64,000 nt of DNA from Pantoea coffeiphila (GTDB taxonomy: Bacteria; Pseudomonadota; Gammaproteobacteria; Enterobacterales; Enterobacteriaceae): assembly GCF_016909495.1 (NCBI RefSeq), contig NZ_JAFBFW010000002.1, positions 248,001-312,000 on the forward strand, given 5' to 3'. The notes under the pieces were generated by a model. It had not been told where the DNA came from and did no database searches. It saw nothing but the letters and a program-made list of their open reading frames with translations. The position numbers and the translations under genes are program-made. Below are positions 46,669 through 56,018 of this stretch, piece by piece (the stretch's first letter is position 1; every line of letters begins with the position of its first letter).

Positions 46669-48035
46669 TGTACCGAATTAGCGTGATAGCCCTGTCGATG
46701 ATGCTGGCGGGCTGTCTGTCTCTCGATCCCGATTATCAGCGCCCCGCCGCGCCGGTTCCGGCCACCTGGCCGGGGCAGAATGCGGACGGCAGCGCACCGG
46801 CCGTGCTCAGTAACTGGCAGCAGGTCATGGGCGACAGCCGACTGAAAACCGTGGTGGCACGCGCCTTAGCCAGCAACCGCGATCTGCGCAAAGCGATCAG
46901 CGATATCGAGCAGGCGAAGGCGCTGTACGGCGAAGAGCGCGCCAGCCTGTTCCCGACGTTGAATGCCGGGCTGACCAGCACCCGCAGCCGGACCAACGAT
47001 GCCGGTGTGACCGGCAGCGCGGAAGCCAGCGGCAGCGTCAGCAGCTTCGAGATCGATCTGTTTGGCCATAACCGCAGCCTGAGCCGCGCGGCGAAGGAAA
47101 CCTGGCTGGCCAGTGAATTTACCGCGCAGAACACCCGTCTGACGCTGATTGCCGAAACCGCCACCGCCTGGGTGACGCTGGCAGCGGATAACAGCAACCT
47201 GCAGATCGCGCAGGAGACGATGGCCAGCGCCGGTAAAACGCTGGAGATCACTAAACGCCGCCAGGCTGCCGGCGTGGCGGACGGCACGGATATGAACGAA
47301 GCGATGACCGTTTATCAGTCGGCGCGTGCCAGCGTGGCCAGCTATCAGACGCTGGTTGCTCAGGATCGTAACGCCCTGACGCTGCTGGCGGGTGAAAGCC
47401 TGCCGGATTCACTGCTGCCCGGGCCGCTGGATAAGTTGAACGATAATGCGATTGCGCTGGTGCCTGCTGGCGTGTCCTCTTCGCTGCTGCTGCGCCGCCC
47501 GGACGTGCAGGAAGCCGAGCACAGCCTGAAGAGCGCCAATGCGGATATCGGTGCCGCACGCGCCAACTTCTTCCCGACCCTGTCGCTGACGTCCAGCGCG
47601 GGCGTGGCGAGCGGGTCGCTTTCCAGCCTGTTCAGCCACGGTGCCAACGTCTGGTCATTTGCACCGAGCCTGTCGCTGCCGCTGTTTGCCGGTGGTACCA
47701 ACGTGGCAGCGCTGAAGTATGCCGAGGCGGAGAAGCAGGGGCTGATTGCGGCGTATGAAAAGGCGATTCAGAGCGGGTTTAAAGACGTTGCCGATGCACT
47801 GGCGCGCCGTGCCACGCTCAGTGAGCAGATGGATGCACAGCGCGAATATGTTGCAGCGGCGCAGCGCAGTCTGGATTTGTCACTGCACGGTTATCAGGCC
47901 GGCAGCGGGGATTATCTGACCGTGTTGACCAATCAGCGCACGCTGTGGTCGGCGCAGCTGGAGCTGATTGCGCTTCAGCAGACGGATTACGATAACCGGA
48001 TTACGCTGTGGCAGTCGCTGGGCGGCGGGAGCTGA
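46665..48035 (+). CDS. Outer-membrane efflux lipoprotein of the RND system (OprM type)
   Basis: 456 residues from ATGATG overlapping the pump stop, with GGGAG just upstream. Lipobox LAGC (Cys near residue 17), followed by LDPDYQRPAAPVPATWPG typical of NodT/OprM proteins. Two TolC-like coiled-coil repeats and the block SSLLLRRPDVQEAEHSLKSA. It completes a self-contained tripartite pump. No clear terminator follows; the repeat-rich region begins about 100 bases later. Confidence 0.9.
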   Translation: MMYRISVIALSMMLAGCLSLDPDYQRPAAPVPATWPGQNADGSAPAVLSNWQQVMGDSRLKTVVARALASNRDLRKAISDIEQAKALYGEERASLFPTLNAGLTSTRSRTNDAGVTGSAEASGSVSSFEIDLFGHNRSLSRAAKETWLASEFTAQNTRLTLIAETATAWVTLAADNSNLQIAQETMASAGKTLEITKRRQAAGVADGTDMNEAMTVYQSARASVASYQTLVAQDRNALTLLAGESLPDSLLPGPLDKLNDNAIALVPAGVSSSLLLRRPDVQEAEHSLKSANADIGAARANFFPTLSLTSSAGVASGSLSSLFSHGANVWSFAPSLSLPLFAGGTNVAALKYAEAEKQGLIAAYEKAIQSGFKDVADALARRATLSEQMDAQREYVAAAQRSLDLSLHGYQAGSGDYLTVLTNQRTLWSAQLELIALQQTDYDNRITLWQSLGGGS

Positions 48036-48140
48036 TCGCACCCTTGCCGGGTAAAGCTGGCTGGGGATGTTCTGCGGGTTTAGTGACTGTTGTTAGGGTT
48101 GCGTGATTGCTGTGATTGCTGCCAGCGCGATGATTGCGCT

Positions 48141-48336
48141 GACTGGCGGCTTCCCCGCGCGGGCGGTCCTCGCGTCGCTTCGCGATACCTTCACTACGAC
48201 GGCCAGCCTGTCGGACCGGTGCAGACGGGCCATCCATGGCCCGGCTGCACCTTTCTCCAGCTTCCCTGCTGGAGAATCCTGGCTTTCCTCTCTTCGTTCA
48301 GCGCTGTGGATTGCCCGCGCGGGGAAGCCGCCAGTC
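48141..48336 (-). repeat. Structured repeat copy C (ANGGA-hairpin family)
   Basis: A 196-base element with a perfect 24-bp inverted repeat at its ends (48141-48164 with 48313-48336). On the - strand, hairpin I is TTCTCCAGC/GCTGGAGAA with loop AGGGAA (48253-48276). Hairpin II is GGTGCAG/CTGCACC outside GGGCCA/TGGCCC with loop TGGA preceded by A (48218-48251). The third stem TCGC-GAA-GCGA replaces CCGC/GCGG of the other copies, a compensatory change. Confidence 0.87.
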
Positions 48337-48745
48337 TGCTGGTTAATCATTGTGTTGCCTATTTAAAACCTTTCTTCAATCGATCGTTTTTTCGTTCGGC
48401 TACTTTGAACCGCAATCGTGGCAGGTCGAACTAACTTAGGGTTTGCCGTTAAAGGTTAGCTCCCTCTCTCTGCTCAGCACTGTGGATTGCCCGCTCGGGG
48501 AAGCCTCCAGTCTGCTGGTTAATCATTGTGTTGCCTGTTTAAAACATTCCTTCAATCGATCGTTTTTTCGTTCGGTTGCTTTGAACTCCAATTGTGGTAA
48601 TTCGCACTAACCCTGCATTGCCATTAAATATTGACTCCCTTCCGTCACTCCGCGCGGTGGATTTCACAATCGGGGAAACCACCAGTTTGTGAGTTAATCA
48701 TTGAGTTACCTGTCTAAAAAAACTGCTTAACGATCTCTTGTCTAA
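48305..48745. repeat. Tandem repeat of copy C edge and flank
   Basis: A unit of about 175 bases, starting TGTGGATT and running through GTTAATCATTG and CTTCAATCGATCG, occurs at 48305, again at 48481 and, more diverged and partial, at 48656. Each unit begins with the remains of the right inverted arm and inner border of copy C (for example CCCGCTCGGGGAAGCC at about 48490). Divergence increases away from copy C. Confidence 0.8.
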
Positions 48746-48800
48746 ATCGGCTTCTTCATAGTATTCGATGATTAAAAAACAACTAGCGCTATTGTTAGAG

Positions 48801-49000
48801 GTCGCCCAACCTCTGCGGTTGCCGGGTAATCCGCAGCGCTGAACGGAGAAAGGAAGCCAGGATAAGCCCGCAGGACGCGGGCGCAAGGCTCGGTCGGCAC
48901 ACGGATGTGCCGTCTGAGCCGGTCCGACAGGCTGACGCACGAAGTGAGGGGACCGCGAAGCGGCGCGAGGACCGCCCGACAACCGCAGAGGCTGGGCGAC
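48801..49000 (+). repeat. Structured repeat copy D (ANGGA-hairpin family)
   Basis: A 200-base element whose ends pair over 27 positions with 24 matches (48801-48827 with 48974-49000). Hairpin I is GCCCGC/GCGGGC with loop AGGAC (48866-48882). Hairpin II is GGCTC/GAGCC outside GGCACA/TGTGCC with loop CGGA preceded by A (48887-48920). The third stem is CCGC-GAA-GCGG. The core is very close to copy B, but the arms are unrelated to it. Confidence 0.87.
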
Positions 49001-49101
49001 AAACTCCGTCACAACGCAGTCGAAAAAAAACCGCCATCCAAACGGATAGCGGCCTTATCACACACAGCCAGCGAACGAGAAACCCTCGCCCACCGCGGTT
49101 A

Positions 49102-51399
49102 TCAGAAGTGCGTATTCAACGACATAAAGTACGTTCTGCCCGACTCATTGTACGTCTCAGCACCCGCACCATACAGATACGCGCCGGTCGTCGCATTACC
49201 TGTAGTGGAGGCATTACCCGCGCGGTAGTGGCGTTTATCCAACAGGTTATCAATACCCGCCGTCACATCCACATACTTATTCACGGTATAAGTCGCGCTC
49301 AGACCAAAGAGTGCATACGGGCTCAGCTCATTGGTTTCGCTACCCGTTGCCGCCACGCCTTTGTAGTTGTACTTCTTCGGCTTCTGCACGCCGTACCAGG
49401 CCATCGTGCCGCGCAGGGACAGATCGTTCATCGCCTGCCATTCCAGCGTCGAGTTGATGGTGTACTCTGGAATAATCGACAGGTAATCGCCGGTTTTCTT
49501 GTTTTTGTTCTCAATGATGTAGGTGAAGTTATTCTTCATTGAGACGCTGTCAGTAATCGGGAAGTTCAGCGTACCTTCCAGACCCTGGATCAGCGCGCGC
49601 GGCACGTTCTCCCACTTGTACACATCCGTGGTACCGACGCTGTATTCCGACGCATAGCCCGCTTCAATCTTATTGCGGTAATCGTTATGGAAGTAGGTCA
49701 GGCCCGCCTGATAATCGTCGTGATGGTATTCCAGCCCAATCTCTTTGTTGATGCTGGTTTCCGCCTTCAGATTGTCATTACCCTGCAGGTAACAGGCAGC
49801 GGCGCTGGCGTAGCAGCCCTGACCGTTGCTGTACAGAATATAGTTCGGGTTAGTCTGATACAGGTTCGGTGCCTTGTAGGCACGGGCGATGCCCATTTTC
49901 AGCGTAAAATCACTACCCAGTTCCTGAGACAGGTTCAGCGACGGGCTGAAGTTGCTGCCGGTAATCGAGTGGTAGTTAAAGCGAAGGCCCGGCGTCAGCA
50001 TCGTGGTGTCGGTCAGCTCAATATTGTCGTCAGCGAATACTGAGTAAAGATCGGCTGAACTGTACACGCTACGGCCGGTGGCGGAAACACCCTCAACGCT
50101 GCCCGCCGTTGCGGCATTCTGCGTGTTCGAGGTCGGATCTTTCATCTGCTGATGATTCCATTCGCCACCCAGAGTCAGCGTCTGCTGGAATAACAGGTCC
50201 AGCGGCACGTTAAACTCGGTATGCGCGTTGGTATCCGCCAGATTAATGGTGGAGAAGCCTTCGTCAGTGGCATTAAAGATCCCCTCCGTTCCCCCTGCCA
50301 GACCTTCATTCAGACGGGTATTGCGCGTGCGCTCGTACTGAATGTAGTTAGTGGTGGTCACGCCGTTATCCCAGGAGCCGGTGTGCTTGAGGCTGACGTT
50401 CTGGCGATACAGGATGTTGGTTTCTTTGCCGTAGTATTTCTGTACCAGCGTGTTGGTATTGGTGTTTTGCGTATCCCCGGCGTAGATATTGCCCTGGCGG
50501 CTGAAACCAGCCCCCAGTTCCAGCGCCTGGCCCGGAATAAATTCCCAGCGCAGAGAGCCGTTGATGTCTTCGTTTTTTACCCCTTCGCGGCCGGACGGTA
50601 CGCTGCCAATATAGGCACCGGTACGCTGAGCTTCATGCCCGGAGTTAATGTACTGCGCATCGGCCTGGGTTTTGGCCCAGCCACCGTACAGTTTGAAGGT
50701 CAGATTATCCAGCAGCTCACCGGTCAGGCTGCCGTTAAAGCGGCGCGTGGCACCTTCAGCCTTATGCTCCGGTACGTTGTAGTAAGTATTAAAACTACCG
50801 TGCCAGTCTTTGGTTGCCGGTTTAGTGATGATATTGATCACCCCACCCGCCGCACCGCTGCCGTAAAGCGCCGCCGCAGGACCGCGCAGGACATCAATGC
50901 GTTCAATCATTTCCGGTGGCACCCAGGCAGTATCGCCGCGGGAATCACGTTCGCCGCGCCAGCCGTAGCGCACCGAATTCTTGCTGGATACCGGCATCCC
51001 GTCGATCAGGATCATGGTATTTTCCGGGCCCATACCGCGAATATCGACCTGGCGATTGTTACCGCGCTGACCACTGGTGGAATTCCCGGTCAGGTTCACG
51101 CCCGGCATGGTGCGAATCAGTTCAGAAACATCGCGCTCCGGTGGGTGTTTTTTGATTTCTTCCGCGTTGATAGTAGAAACGCCCGGTGCCTGTAAGGTCT
51201 GTACTCGGGCGGAAACGACCATCGTCTGGTCGCCGGACGACACATCTTTTTCGGTTTTTTTGCTGGTTTTTGCCTCAGCGCTATCGCTGGTTTTCTGCGC
51301 ATCTGCGGCCACGGCCTCTGCGGAGAAGCCCTTTAACGGCAGCAGTGCAAGTCCGACAGCGACACTGATAAGGCTCAATTTTTTACTATTGAATTCCAT
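49102..51399 (-). CDS. fepA: FepA-type catecholate siderophore receptor (TonB-dependent)
   Basis: 765 residues from the ATG that follows AAGGG by six bases; an ATG two codons earlier abuts that site. Signal peptide cleaved about GFSA-EAV. A TonB-box-like DQTMVVSA stretch near residue 60 precedes a plug domain matching FepA/PfeA (RGNNRQVDIRGMGPENTMIL, RGDTAWVPPEMIERIDVLRG). A 22-stranded barrel follows, ending in Phe (RTYFMSLNTHF). It imports ferric enterobactin-like catecholates into the periplasm. PfeA, PirA or IroN are alternatives because no siderophore biosynthesis genes adjoin. A Fur box lies upstream. Confidence 0.85.
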   Translation of the reverse strand: MEFNSKKLSLISVAVGLALLPLKGFSAEAVAADAQKTSDSAEAKTSKKTEKDVSSGDQTMVVSARVQTLQAPGVSTINAEEIKKHPPERDVSELIRTMPGVNLTGNSTSGQRGNNRQVDIRGMGPENTMILIDGMPVSSKNSVRYGWRGERDSRGDTAWVPPEMIERIDVLRGPAAALYGSGAAGGVINIITKPATKDWHGSFNTYYNVPEHKAEGATRRFNGSLTGELLDNLTFKLYGGWAKTQADAQYINSGHEAQRTGAYIGSVPSGREGVKNEDINGSLRWEFIPGQALELGAGFSRQGNIYAGDTQNTNTNTLVQKYYGKETNILYRQNVSLKHTGSWDNGVTTTNYIQYERTRNTRLNEGLAGGTEGIFNATDEGFSTINLADTNAHTEFNVPLDLLFQQTLTLGGEWNHQQMKDPTSNTQNAATAGSVEGVSATGRSVYSSADLYSVFADDNIELTDTTMLTPGLRFNYHSITGSNFSPSLNLSQELGSDFTLKMGIARAYKAPNLYQTNPNYILYSNGQGCYASAAACYLQGNDNLKAETSINKEIGLEYHHDDYQAGLTYFHNDYRNKIEAGYASEYSVGTTDVYKWENVPRALIQGLEGTLNFPITDSVSMKNNFTYIIENKNKKTGDYLSIIPEYTINSTLEWQAMNDLSLRGTMAWYGVQKPKKYNYKGVAATGSETNELSPYALFGLSATYTVNKYVDVTAGIDNLLDKRHYRAGNASTTGNATTGAYLYGAGAETYNESGRTYFMSLNTHF

Positions 51400-51493
51400 A
51401 CTCATCCCTTAATGCCCTGATTTCTTTTTTAAAATTACTTATTGTTTTATAAGTAAAAATTCATTGTCACTGCCAACAAAACGAAAAGAGAAA

Positions 51494-51512
51494 GACAATA
51501 ATAATGATTATC
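51494..51512 (-). promoter_or_regulatory. Fur box upstream of the siderophore receptor
   Basis: On the - strand GATAATCATTATTATTGTC matches 14 of 19 positions of the Fur consensus GATAATGATAATCATTATC. It lies about 95 bases before the receptor start, suiting iron repression. Confidence 0.75.
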
Positions 51513-51754
51513 ACTTACGACTAAGTATTGCAGCAAATTTCAGGGGCCAAATCTCGTGGAGATTAGGTAAAAAAAGGGAAATAGATGTGTACAAATATTT
51601 CAAATGGGCGAGAGTGGTCGCGTAATGTGCCGGGAATGAGCTGAGCTGAAATCGGGGTAATCCACAATTGAAATGAGGGTAAATCGGCGAAATCCATCAT
51701 ATTTTTTGAAGGTCTTCATCAAGCTTATGCGGTTTTCTCTTTTCACCGCCCGCG

Positions 51755-51847
51755 TATGATGTCGTCACGGCAGGAACACTGCGAAATTACCCTCCTGACC
51801 GTGCCTGAGTCTTTTTTAGCCAGAAGCCCTGCTTCTGGCTTTTTTTT
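51755..51847 (+). ncRNA. Possible small RNA or attenuated leader upstream of the nucleotidase
   Basis: A perfect intrinsic terminator, AGCCAGAAGC-CCT-GCTTCTGGCT followed by eight T (51818-51847), ends 37 bases before the nucleotidase ATG, with no open reading frame or same-strand gene before it for over 2 kb. An extended -10-like GCGTATGAT (TATGAT at 51755-51760) lies upstream, giving a predicted transcript of about 80 bases. The -35 is poor. It may be a free small RNA or a regulatory leader; the terminator is certain, the RNA is inferred. Confidence 0.5.
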
Positions 51848-51884
51848 GATATGCTATGCCTTCAGACCCCATCATGGAGTGATT

Positions 51885-52406
51885 ATGAAACGCATTGCTA
51901 TTGATATGGATGAGGTTATCGCTGACTTTCATTCTAAAATCCTGCACACCTGGAACCGCCATTTTTCGCAGGAGCTGACCACTGAAGAACTCAACCTCTT
52001 TGACCTGCATCAGGACGATCCGGAAAAGCTGGAAGAGATCTTTGAACTGGCCGGGCATCCGGATTTTTTTGCCGATCTGGCGGTGATCCCCGACAGCCAG
52101 CGCGTTATTGCCAGCCTGAGCAAACACTATGAGATATTTATTACCACCGCAGCCATGCAGGTCCCGGCCTCATTTAATGCAAAATTCCGCTGGCTGAACA
52201 CCCATTTTCCCGCCATCAAGCCGAGCCATATCGTGTTCTGCGGTAATAAAAGCATTATTAACGCCGACTACATGATTGATGATAATGCGATTAACTTTGT
52301 CGACTTCTGCGGGGAAGGCATTCTTTACACGGCCCCGCACAACCGTCACGTTACCGGCTACCGGCGCGTGGACAGCTGGCGCGACGTTGAAGCACTGCTG
52401 CTGTAG
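51885..52406 (+). CDS. 5'(3')-deoxyribonucleotidase-like HAD protein (NT5C type)
   Basis: 173 residues from the ATG behind GGAG; upstream in-frame codons run through the terminator and are not coding. HAD motif I is IDMDEVIADF at residues 4-13 (both Asp), ITTAAMQVP near residue 83 is motif II, a Lys follows in NKSIINADYMIDDN, where the DD forms motif III. It resembles the cytosolic pyrimidine 5'-nucleotidase type C family. It probably dephosphorylates (deoxy)nucleoside monophosphates; the physiological substrate is uncertain. Not part of the E. coli order here. Confidence 0.82.
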   Translation: MKRIAIDMDEVIADFHSKILHTWNRHFSQELTTEELNLFDLHQDDPEKLEEIFELAGHPDFFADLAVIPDSQRVIASLSKHYEIFITTAAMQVPASFNAKFRWLNTHFPAIKPSHIVFCGNKSIINADYMIDDNAINFVDFCGEGILYTAPHNRHVTGYRRVDSWRDVEALLL

Positions 52407-52485
52407 TCAAAGGCAGACATTTCTGTCGCTAACAGGATTCAGGCGTTAAAGAATCCAGGCAGACACCGCGACAACATTAGAGTGA

Positions 52486-52514
52486 ACCGCCACATGTTTA
52501 TGCGGCGGTATTTT
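52486..52514 (+). terminator. Possible terminator of the nucleotidase gene
   Basis: ACCGCC pairs with GGCGGT across a 12-base loop and is followed by ATTTTC. Modest stem; it lies between convergent nucleotidase and hutG genes. Confidence 0.5.
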
Positions 52515-52577
52515 CGAACCGACCTGCTGAAAAATCCCCCTTCAGAAATCTTCTGCATACCGGTCTGTTGGTTGGGA

Positions 52578-53366
52578 TTACTGTTTACCTTCACGCAATA
52601 GCGTATCCACAATCTGCTTCAGCACCACCTGCAAATGCCGGGCCTTATCACCTCGCCAGGCAAACGGCGGCTGCTCATCCATATAGTTACACTGTGCCAG
52701 TTCCAGCTGAACCGCATGCTGATTCTCAGCCGGTTTACCGTAGGCGCGAGTAATGTAGCCGCCTTTGAAGCGGCCGTTGATCACCCAGCTGAAGCGAGAC
52801 TGGTCATCACAGACAGCCGTAAGATGCCCCGCAATCTCCGGGCTACAGCTCGCGCCATCATTGGTGCCCAGGTTAAGGTCCGGCAGCTGCCCTTCAAACA
52901 GTCGCGGCACCCTTGATGCGATCGAATGCGCATCAAACAACAGCGCATAGCCAAACTGGCGACGGATACGCTCCAGCTCCAGACGGATCTGGTCGTGATA
53001 AGGCTGCCAGATGTTTTGCAGATAGCCCGCCCGCTGTGCTGCCGTTGGCGTCATACCCGGCTTAAAGGTCGGCGTACCGTCAAACAGCGTTTCCGGATAC
53101 AGGCCGGTGGTTGCGGTGGTGTACAGCGCCTGATTATCCGGCGGACGGTTCAGGTCAATCACAAAGCGCGAATAGTTGCCGACCAGCACGCTGGCACCCA
53201 TTTCACGGGCAAACTCATACAGCTGCGGAATATGCCAGTCGGTATCCGGCAGCCCTTTGGCTGCATCGCTCAGCCCGGCCTCAACTTCCGGCGTCAGCGC
53301 CGTGCCGGCATGGGGAATGCTCAGCAGCAGCGGCAGCTTACCGGCGCTAAATTCAAACGCGTTCAT
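52578..53366 (-). CDS. hutG: N-formylglutamate deformylase HutG
   Basis: 262 residues of the N-formylglutamate amidohydrolase family: [16 protein letters not shown] near the N-terminus (metal His), [13 protein letters not shown] near residue 66, [18 protein letters not shown] near 143 and [10 protein letters not shown] near 205. It hydrolyses N-formyl-L-glutamate to formate and glutamate, the last step of the five-step histidine pathway. This is the Pseudomonas-type HutG, not the arginase-like formiminoglutamase of Klebsiella and Salmonella. The start overlaps the hutI stop by four bases (ATGA). Confidence 0.93.
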   Translation of the reverse strand: MNAFEFSAGKLPLLLSIPHAGTALTPEVEAGLSDAAKGLPDTDWHIPQLYEFAREMGASVLVGNYSRFVIDLNRPPDNQALYTTATTGLYPETLFDGTPTFKPGMTPTAAQRAGYLQNIWQPYHDQIRLELERIRRQFGYALLFDAHSIASRVPRLFEGQLPDLNLGTNDGASCSPEIAGHLTAVCDDQSRFSWVINGRFKGGYITRAYGKPAENQHAVQLELAQCNYMDEQPPFAWRGDKARHLQVVLKQIVDTLLREGKQ

Positions 53367-54580
53367 CGTTCTTCTCCTCGGAAAATAACCCGGCAGGGCA
53401 ATTGCCCACCCAGCCAGTAAACCAGCTCCGCCGGGCGTTCCAGCGGCCAGTGGACAAAATCAGCCAGCTTGCCCGGCTCCAGCGAACCGTGCGTGGCGGC
53501 CAGGCCCAGCGCCCGCGCGCCGTGAAGCGTGACACCGGCCAGTGCTTCCTCCGGCGTCATGCCAAATAGCGTACAGCCCATATTGAGCATCAGCCTCAGG
53601 GAGAGTGCAGGCGAAGTACCCGGGTTCGCATCGCTGGCCAGCGCCATCGGCACGCCGTATTGACGGAACAGCGCGACCGGCGGCCGCTGAGTTTCCCGCA
53701 GCAGATAGAATGCGCCCGGCAGCAATACCGCCACCGTGCCGCTCTGCGCCATCGCCGCAATATCACTCTCGGTGGCGAATTCCAGATGGTCCGCAGACAG
53801 CGCGTTAAACCGCGCGGCCAGCGCACCGCCGCCCAGGGACGAGAGCTGTTCGGCATGCAGTTTAACCGGCAGGCCCAGCTGCTGTGCGGCAAGGAAGACT
53901 TTCTCAACCTGCGCGGGGGTGAACGCCAGATACTCGCAGAACGCATCCACCGCATCCGCCAGCTGTCCGGCAGCTACCTGCGGCAGCAGCTCGCGGCAGA
54001 TGACGTCAACCCACTCATCCGGCGTCTGCTTATACTCCGGCGGCACCGCGTGTGCGGCAAGGCAGGTCGCCTTGATTTGCGCCGGAACCTGCTGCCCGAG
54101 CTGGCGAATCGCCTGCAGCATGCGCAGCTCGCTGGCGATCTCCAGCCCGTAGCCGGATTTAATTTCTACGGTAGTCACGCCTTCCGCCAGCAGCACGTCA
54201 AGGCGATGCCGCGCGCTGCTGACCAGCTGCGCCAGCGACGATTCACGCGTAGCGCGGACCGTTGAGAGAATACCGCCGCCCGCAGCGGCAATCTCACTGT
54301 AGCTGACGCCGTTCAGGCGCTGCTCAAACTCGTGGCTGCGATCGCCGCCAAACACCAGATGCGTGTGGCAGTCCACCAGCCCCGGGGTCACGATGCCGCC
54401 GCCGAAATCGGTGGTTCGCTGCGGAGTAAACTGCCCGGCCTCCTGGTAGGGCCCGACCCAGACGATCTGCTGCCCGTCCACGGCAATCGCACCGTCTTTG
54501 ATGATGTTGTACTGGCCGTCGCGCATGGTGACAATATCTGCGCCGTGCCACAAATGCTCACAGTTGCGTTGCTGGTTCAT
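53363..54580 (-). CDS. hutI: Imidazolonepropionase HutI
   Basis: 405 residues from MNQQRN behind GGGAGAGG; a GTG four codons earlier is less likely. Amidohydrolase fold with the metal motif [13 protein letters not shown] near residue 75, the substrate segment [10 protein letters not shown] near 140, [10 protein letters not shown] near 240 and [12 protein letters not shown] near 315. It opens the ring of 4-imidazolone-5-propanoate to give N-formimino-L-glutamate. First gene of a hutI-hutG unit divergent from hutF, with a HutC-like operator between. Confidence 0.96.
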   Translation of the reverse strand: MNQQRNCEHLWHGADIVTMRDGQYNIIKDGAIAVDGQQIVWVGPYQEAGQFTPQRTTDFGGGIVTPGLVDCHTHLVFGGDRSHEFEQRLNGVSYSEIAAAGGGILSTVRATRESSLAQLVSSARHRLDVLLAEGVTTVEIKSGYGLEIASELRMLQAIRQLGQQVPAQIKATCLAAHAVPPEYKQTPDEWVDVICRELLPQVAAGQLADAVDAFCEYLAFTPAQVEKVFLAAQQLGLPVKLHAEQLSSLGGGALAARFNALSADHLEFATESDIAAMAQSGTVAVLLPGAFYLLRETQRPPVALFRQYGVPMALASDANPGTSPALSLRLMLNMGCTLFGMTPEEALAGVTLHGARALGLAATHGSLEPGKLADFVHWPLERPAELVYWLGGQLPCRVIFRGEER

Positions 54581-54628
54581 CACCTCTCCCACGTTGTGTG
54601 CTTTACTGCTCTCCTATAAGTATGTATA

Positions 54629-54638
54629 TGTATATACA
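54629..54638. promoter_or_regulatory. HutC-like operator between hutI and hutF
   Basis: The palindrome TGTATATACA, 25 bases before the hutF start and 49 before hutI. The same sequence recurs in the hutC-hutH promoter region. It sits just after a TATAAG (54615-54620) that could be the hutF -10. Confidence 0.72.
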
Positions 54639-54662
54639 ACCTCAACACACAGGAAGCAACCG

Positions 54663-56018
54663 ATGACTCGCTATTTTGCGCCCCGCGCCCTACTTGCAGA
54701 TGGCTGGCAGCATAATGTACTGATTGACGTCGACAGCCACGGCCAGATTGCCTCTCTGACTGCTAACAGCCAGCCGCAGGATGCACAGCGCCTGGACGGT
54801 ACTGTCATACCGGCTATGGCGAATTTGCACTCGCATGCATTTCAACGCGCGATGGCAGGGCTGGCCGAAGTCGCGGGCGATCCGCAGGACAGTTTCTGGA
54901 CCTGGCGCGATCTGATGTACCGCATGGTGCAGCGCCTGTCGCCGCAGCAGGTCGGTGCCGTTGCAGCAGCACTGTACGTTGAGATGCTTAAGGGCGGATA
55001 TTGCCAGGTGGCGGAGTTTCACTATCTGCACCACCAGCCGGACGGCCAGCCTTATCCGCAGGATGAGATGCTGACCGAGCTGATTGCCGCCGCCGAGCGC
55101 AGCGGTATTGGTCAGACTCTGCTGCCGGTGCTCTACAGTTACGCCGGATTTGGCAGCCAGCCCGCGCAGCCGGGCCAGAAGCGCTTTATTCAGGATACCG
55201 CCGCGTATCTTGCTCAACAGCAGCGTCTGGTGAAGCTAATTGACGGCAAACCGCTGATTAACCACGGTCTCTGTTTCCACTCTCTGCGGGCGGTCAGCGA
55301 AGCGCAGATGCATGAGGTACTGGCGGCCAGCCCTGCGCATCTGCCGGTGCATCTTCACGTTGCCGAACAGGAAAAAGAGGTCAACGATTCGCTGGCCTGG
55401 AGCGGCGAGCGGCCGGTTAGCTGGCTGCTGGATCGCTTCCAGGTGGACCCGCGCTGGTGCCTGATCCACGCCACTCATCTTGACGACAGCGAGATTTCGC
55501 GCCTTGCGGCAAGCCAGGCGGTAGCCGGTCTTTGCCCTACCACCGAAGCCAACCTCGGCGACGGAATTTTCCCGGCCACCGAGTTTATCGCCCGGGGCGG
55601 CCGCTGGGGGATAGGCTCCGACAGCCACGTCTCGCTGGACGTCGTAGAAGAATTGCGCTGGCTGGAGTATGCCCAGCGGCTGCGCGATCGCCGCCGCAAC
55701 CGTATTGTTACTGCCAATCAGCCGTCGGTGGGCGATCTGCTGTACCGGCAGGCGCTGGCGGGTGGCGCTCAGGCCTGCGGCGTAAAAACGGGCAGCCTGC
55801 AGACCGGCTACCGCGCAGACTGGCTGGTGCTGAGTGACGATGCGCTATTGGGGGCAACCCGCGATGAGGCCCTCATCAACCGCTGGCTGTTTGCCGGGCA
55901 TCGCGGGCAGATTCAGGATGTGTTCGTGGCGGGCGTGCAGCGCATCAGTCACGGCCAGCACGCGCAGCAGGCGTCGATTGACGCTGAGTTTCGTCAGGTA
56001 CTGGAGGCGCTGCGATGA
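54663..56018 (+). CDS. hutF: Formimidoylglutamate deiminase HutF
   Basis: 451 residues from the ATG behind AGGAAG; the frame is open further upstream through the promoter. Amidohydrolase/cytosine-deaminase-type fold: metal motif MANLHSHAFQRAMAG near residue 55, HVAEQEKEVND near 235, IHATHLDDSEI near 267 and GSDSHVSLDVVEELRWLEY near 318. It deaminates N-formimino-L-glutamate to N-formyl-L-glutamate and ammonia. Its presence defines the five-step pathway with HutG. The stop overlaps hutD (ATGA). Confidence 0.95.
   Translation: MTRYFAPRALLADGWQHNVLIDVDSHGQIASLTANSQPQDAQRLDGTVIPAMANLHSHAFQRAMAGLAEVAGDPQDSFWTWRDLMYRMVQRLSPQQVGAVAAALYVEMLKGGYCQVAEFHYLHHQPDGQPYPQDEMLTELIAAAERSGIGQTLLPVLYSYAGFGSQPAQPGQKRFIQDTAAYLAQQQRLVKLIDGKPLINHGLCFHSLRAVSEAQMHEVLAASPAHLPVHLHVAEQEKEVNDSLAWSGERPVSWLLDRFQVDPRWCLIHATHLDDSEISRLAASQAVAGLCPTTEANLGDGIFPATEFIARGGRWGIGSDSHVSLDVVEELRWLEYAQRLRDRRRNRIVTANQPSVGDLLYRQALAGGAQACGVKTGSLQTGYRADWLVLSDDALLGATRDEALINRWLFAGHRGQIQDVFVAGVQRISHGQHAQQASIDAEFRQVLEALR

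Noticed and set aside
48090-49542. Open frames of 76-211 codons over repeat copies C and D and into the receptor gene
   Set aside because: These are repeat-derived or antisense to the receptor gene; stem covariation would disrupt any shared protein sequence.
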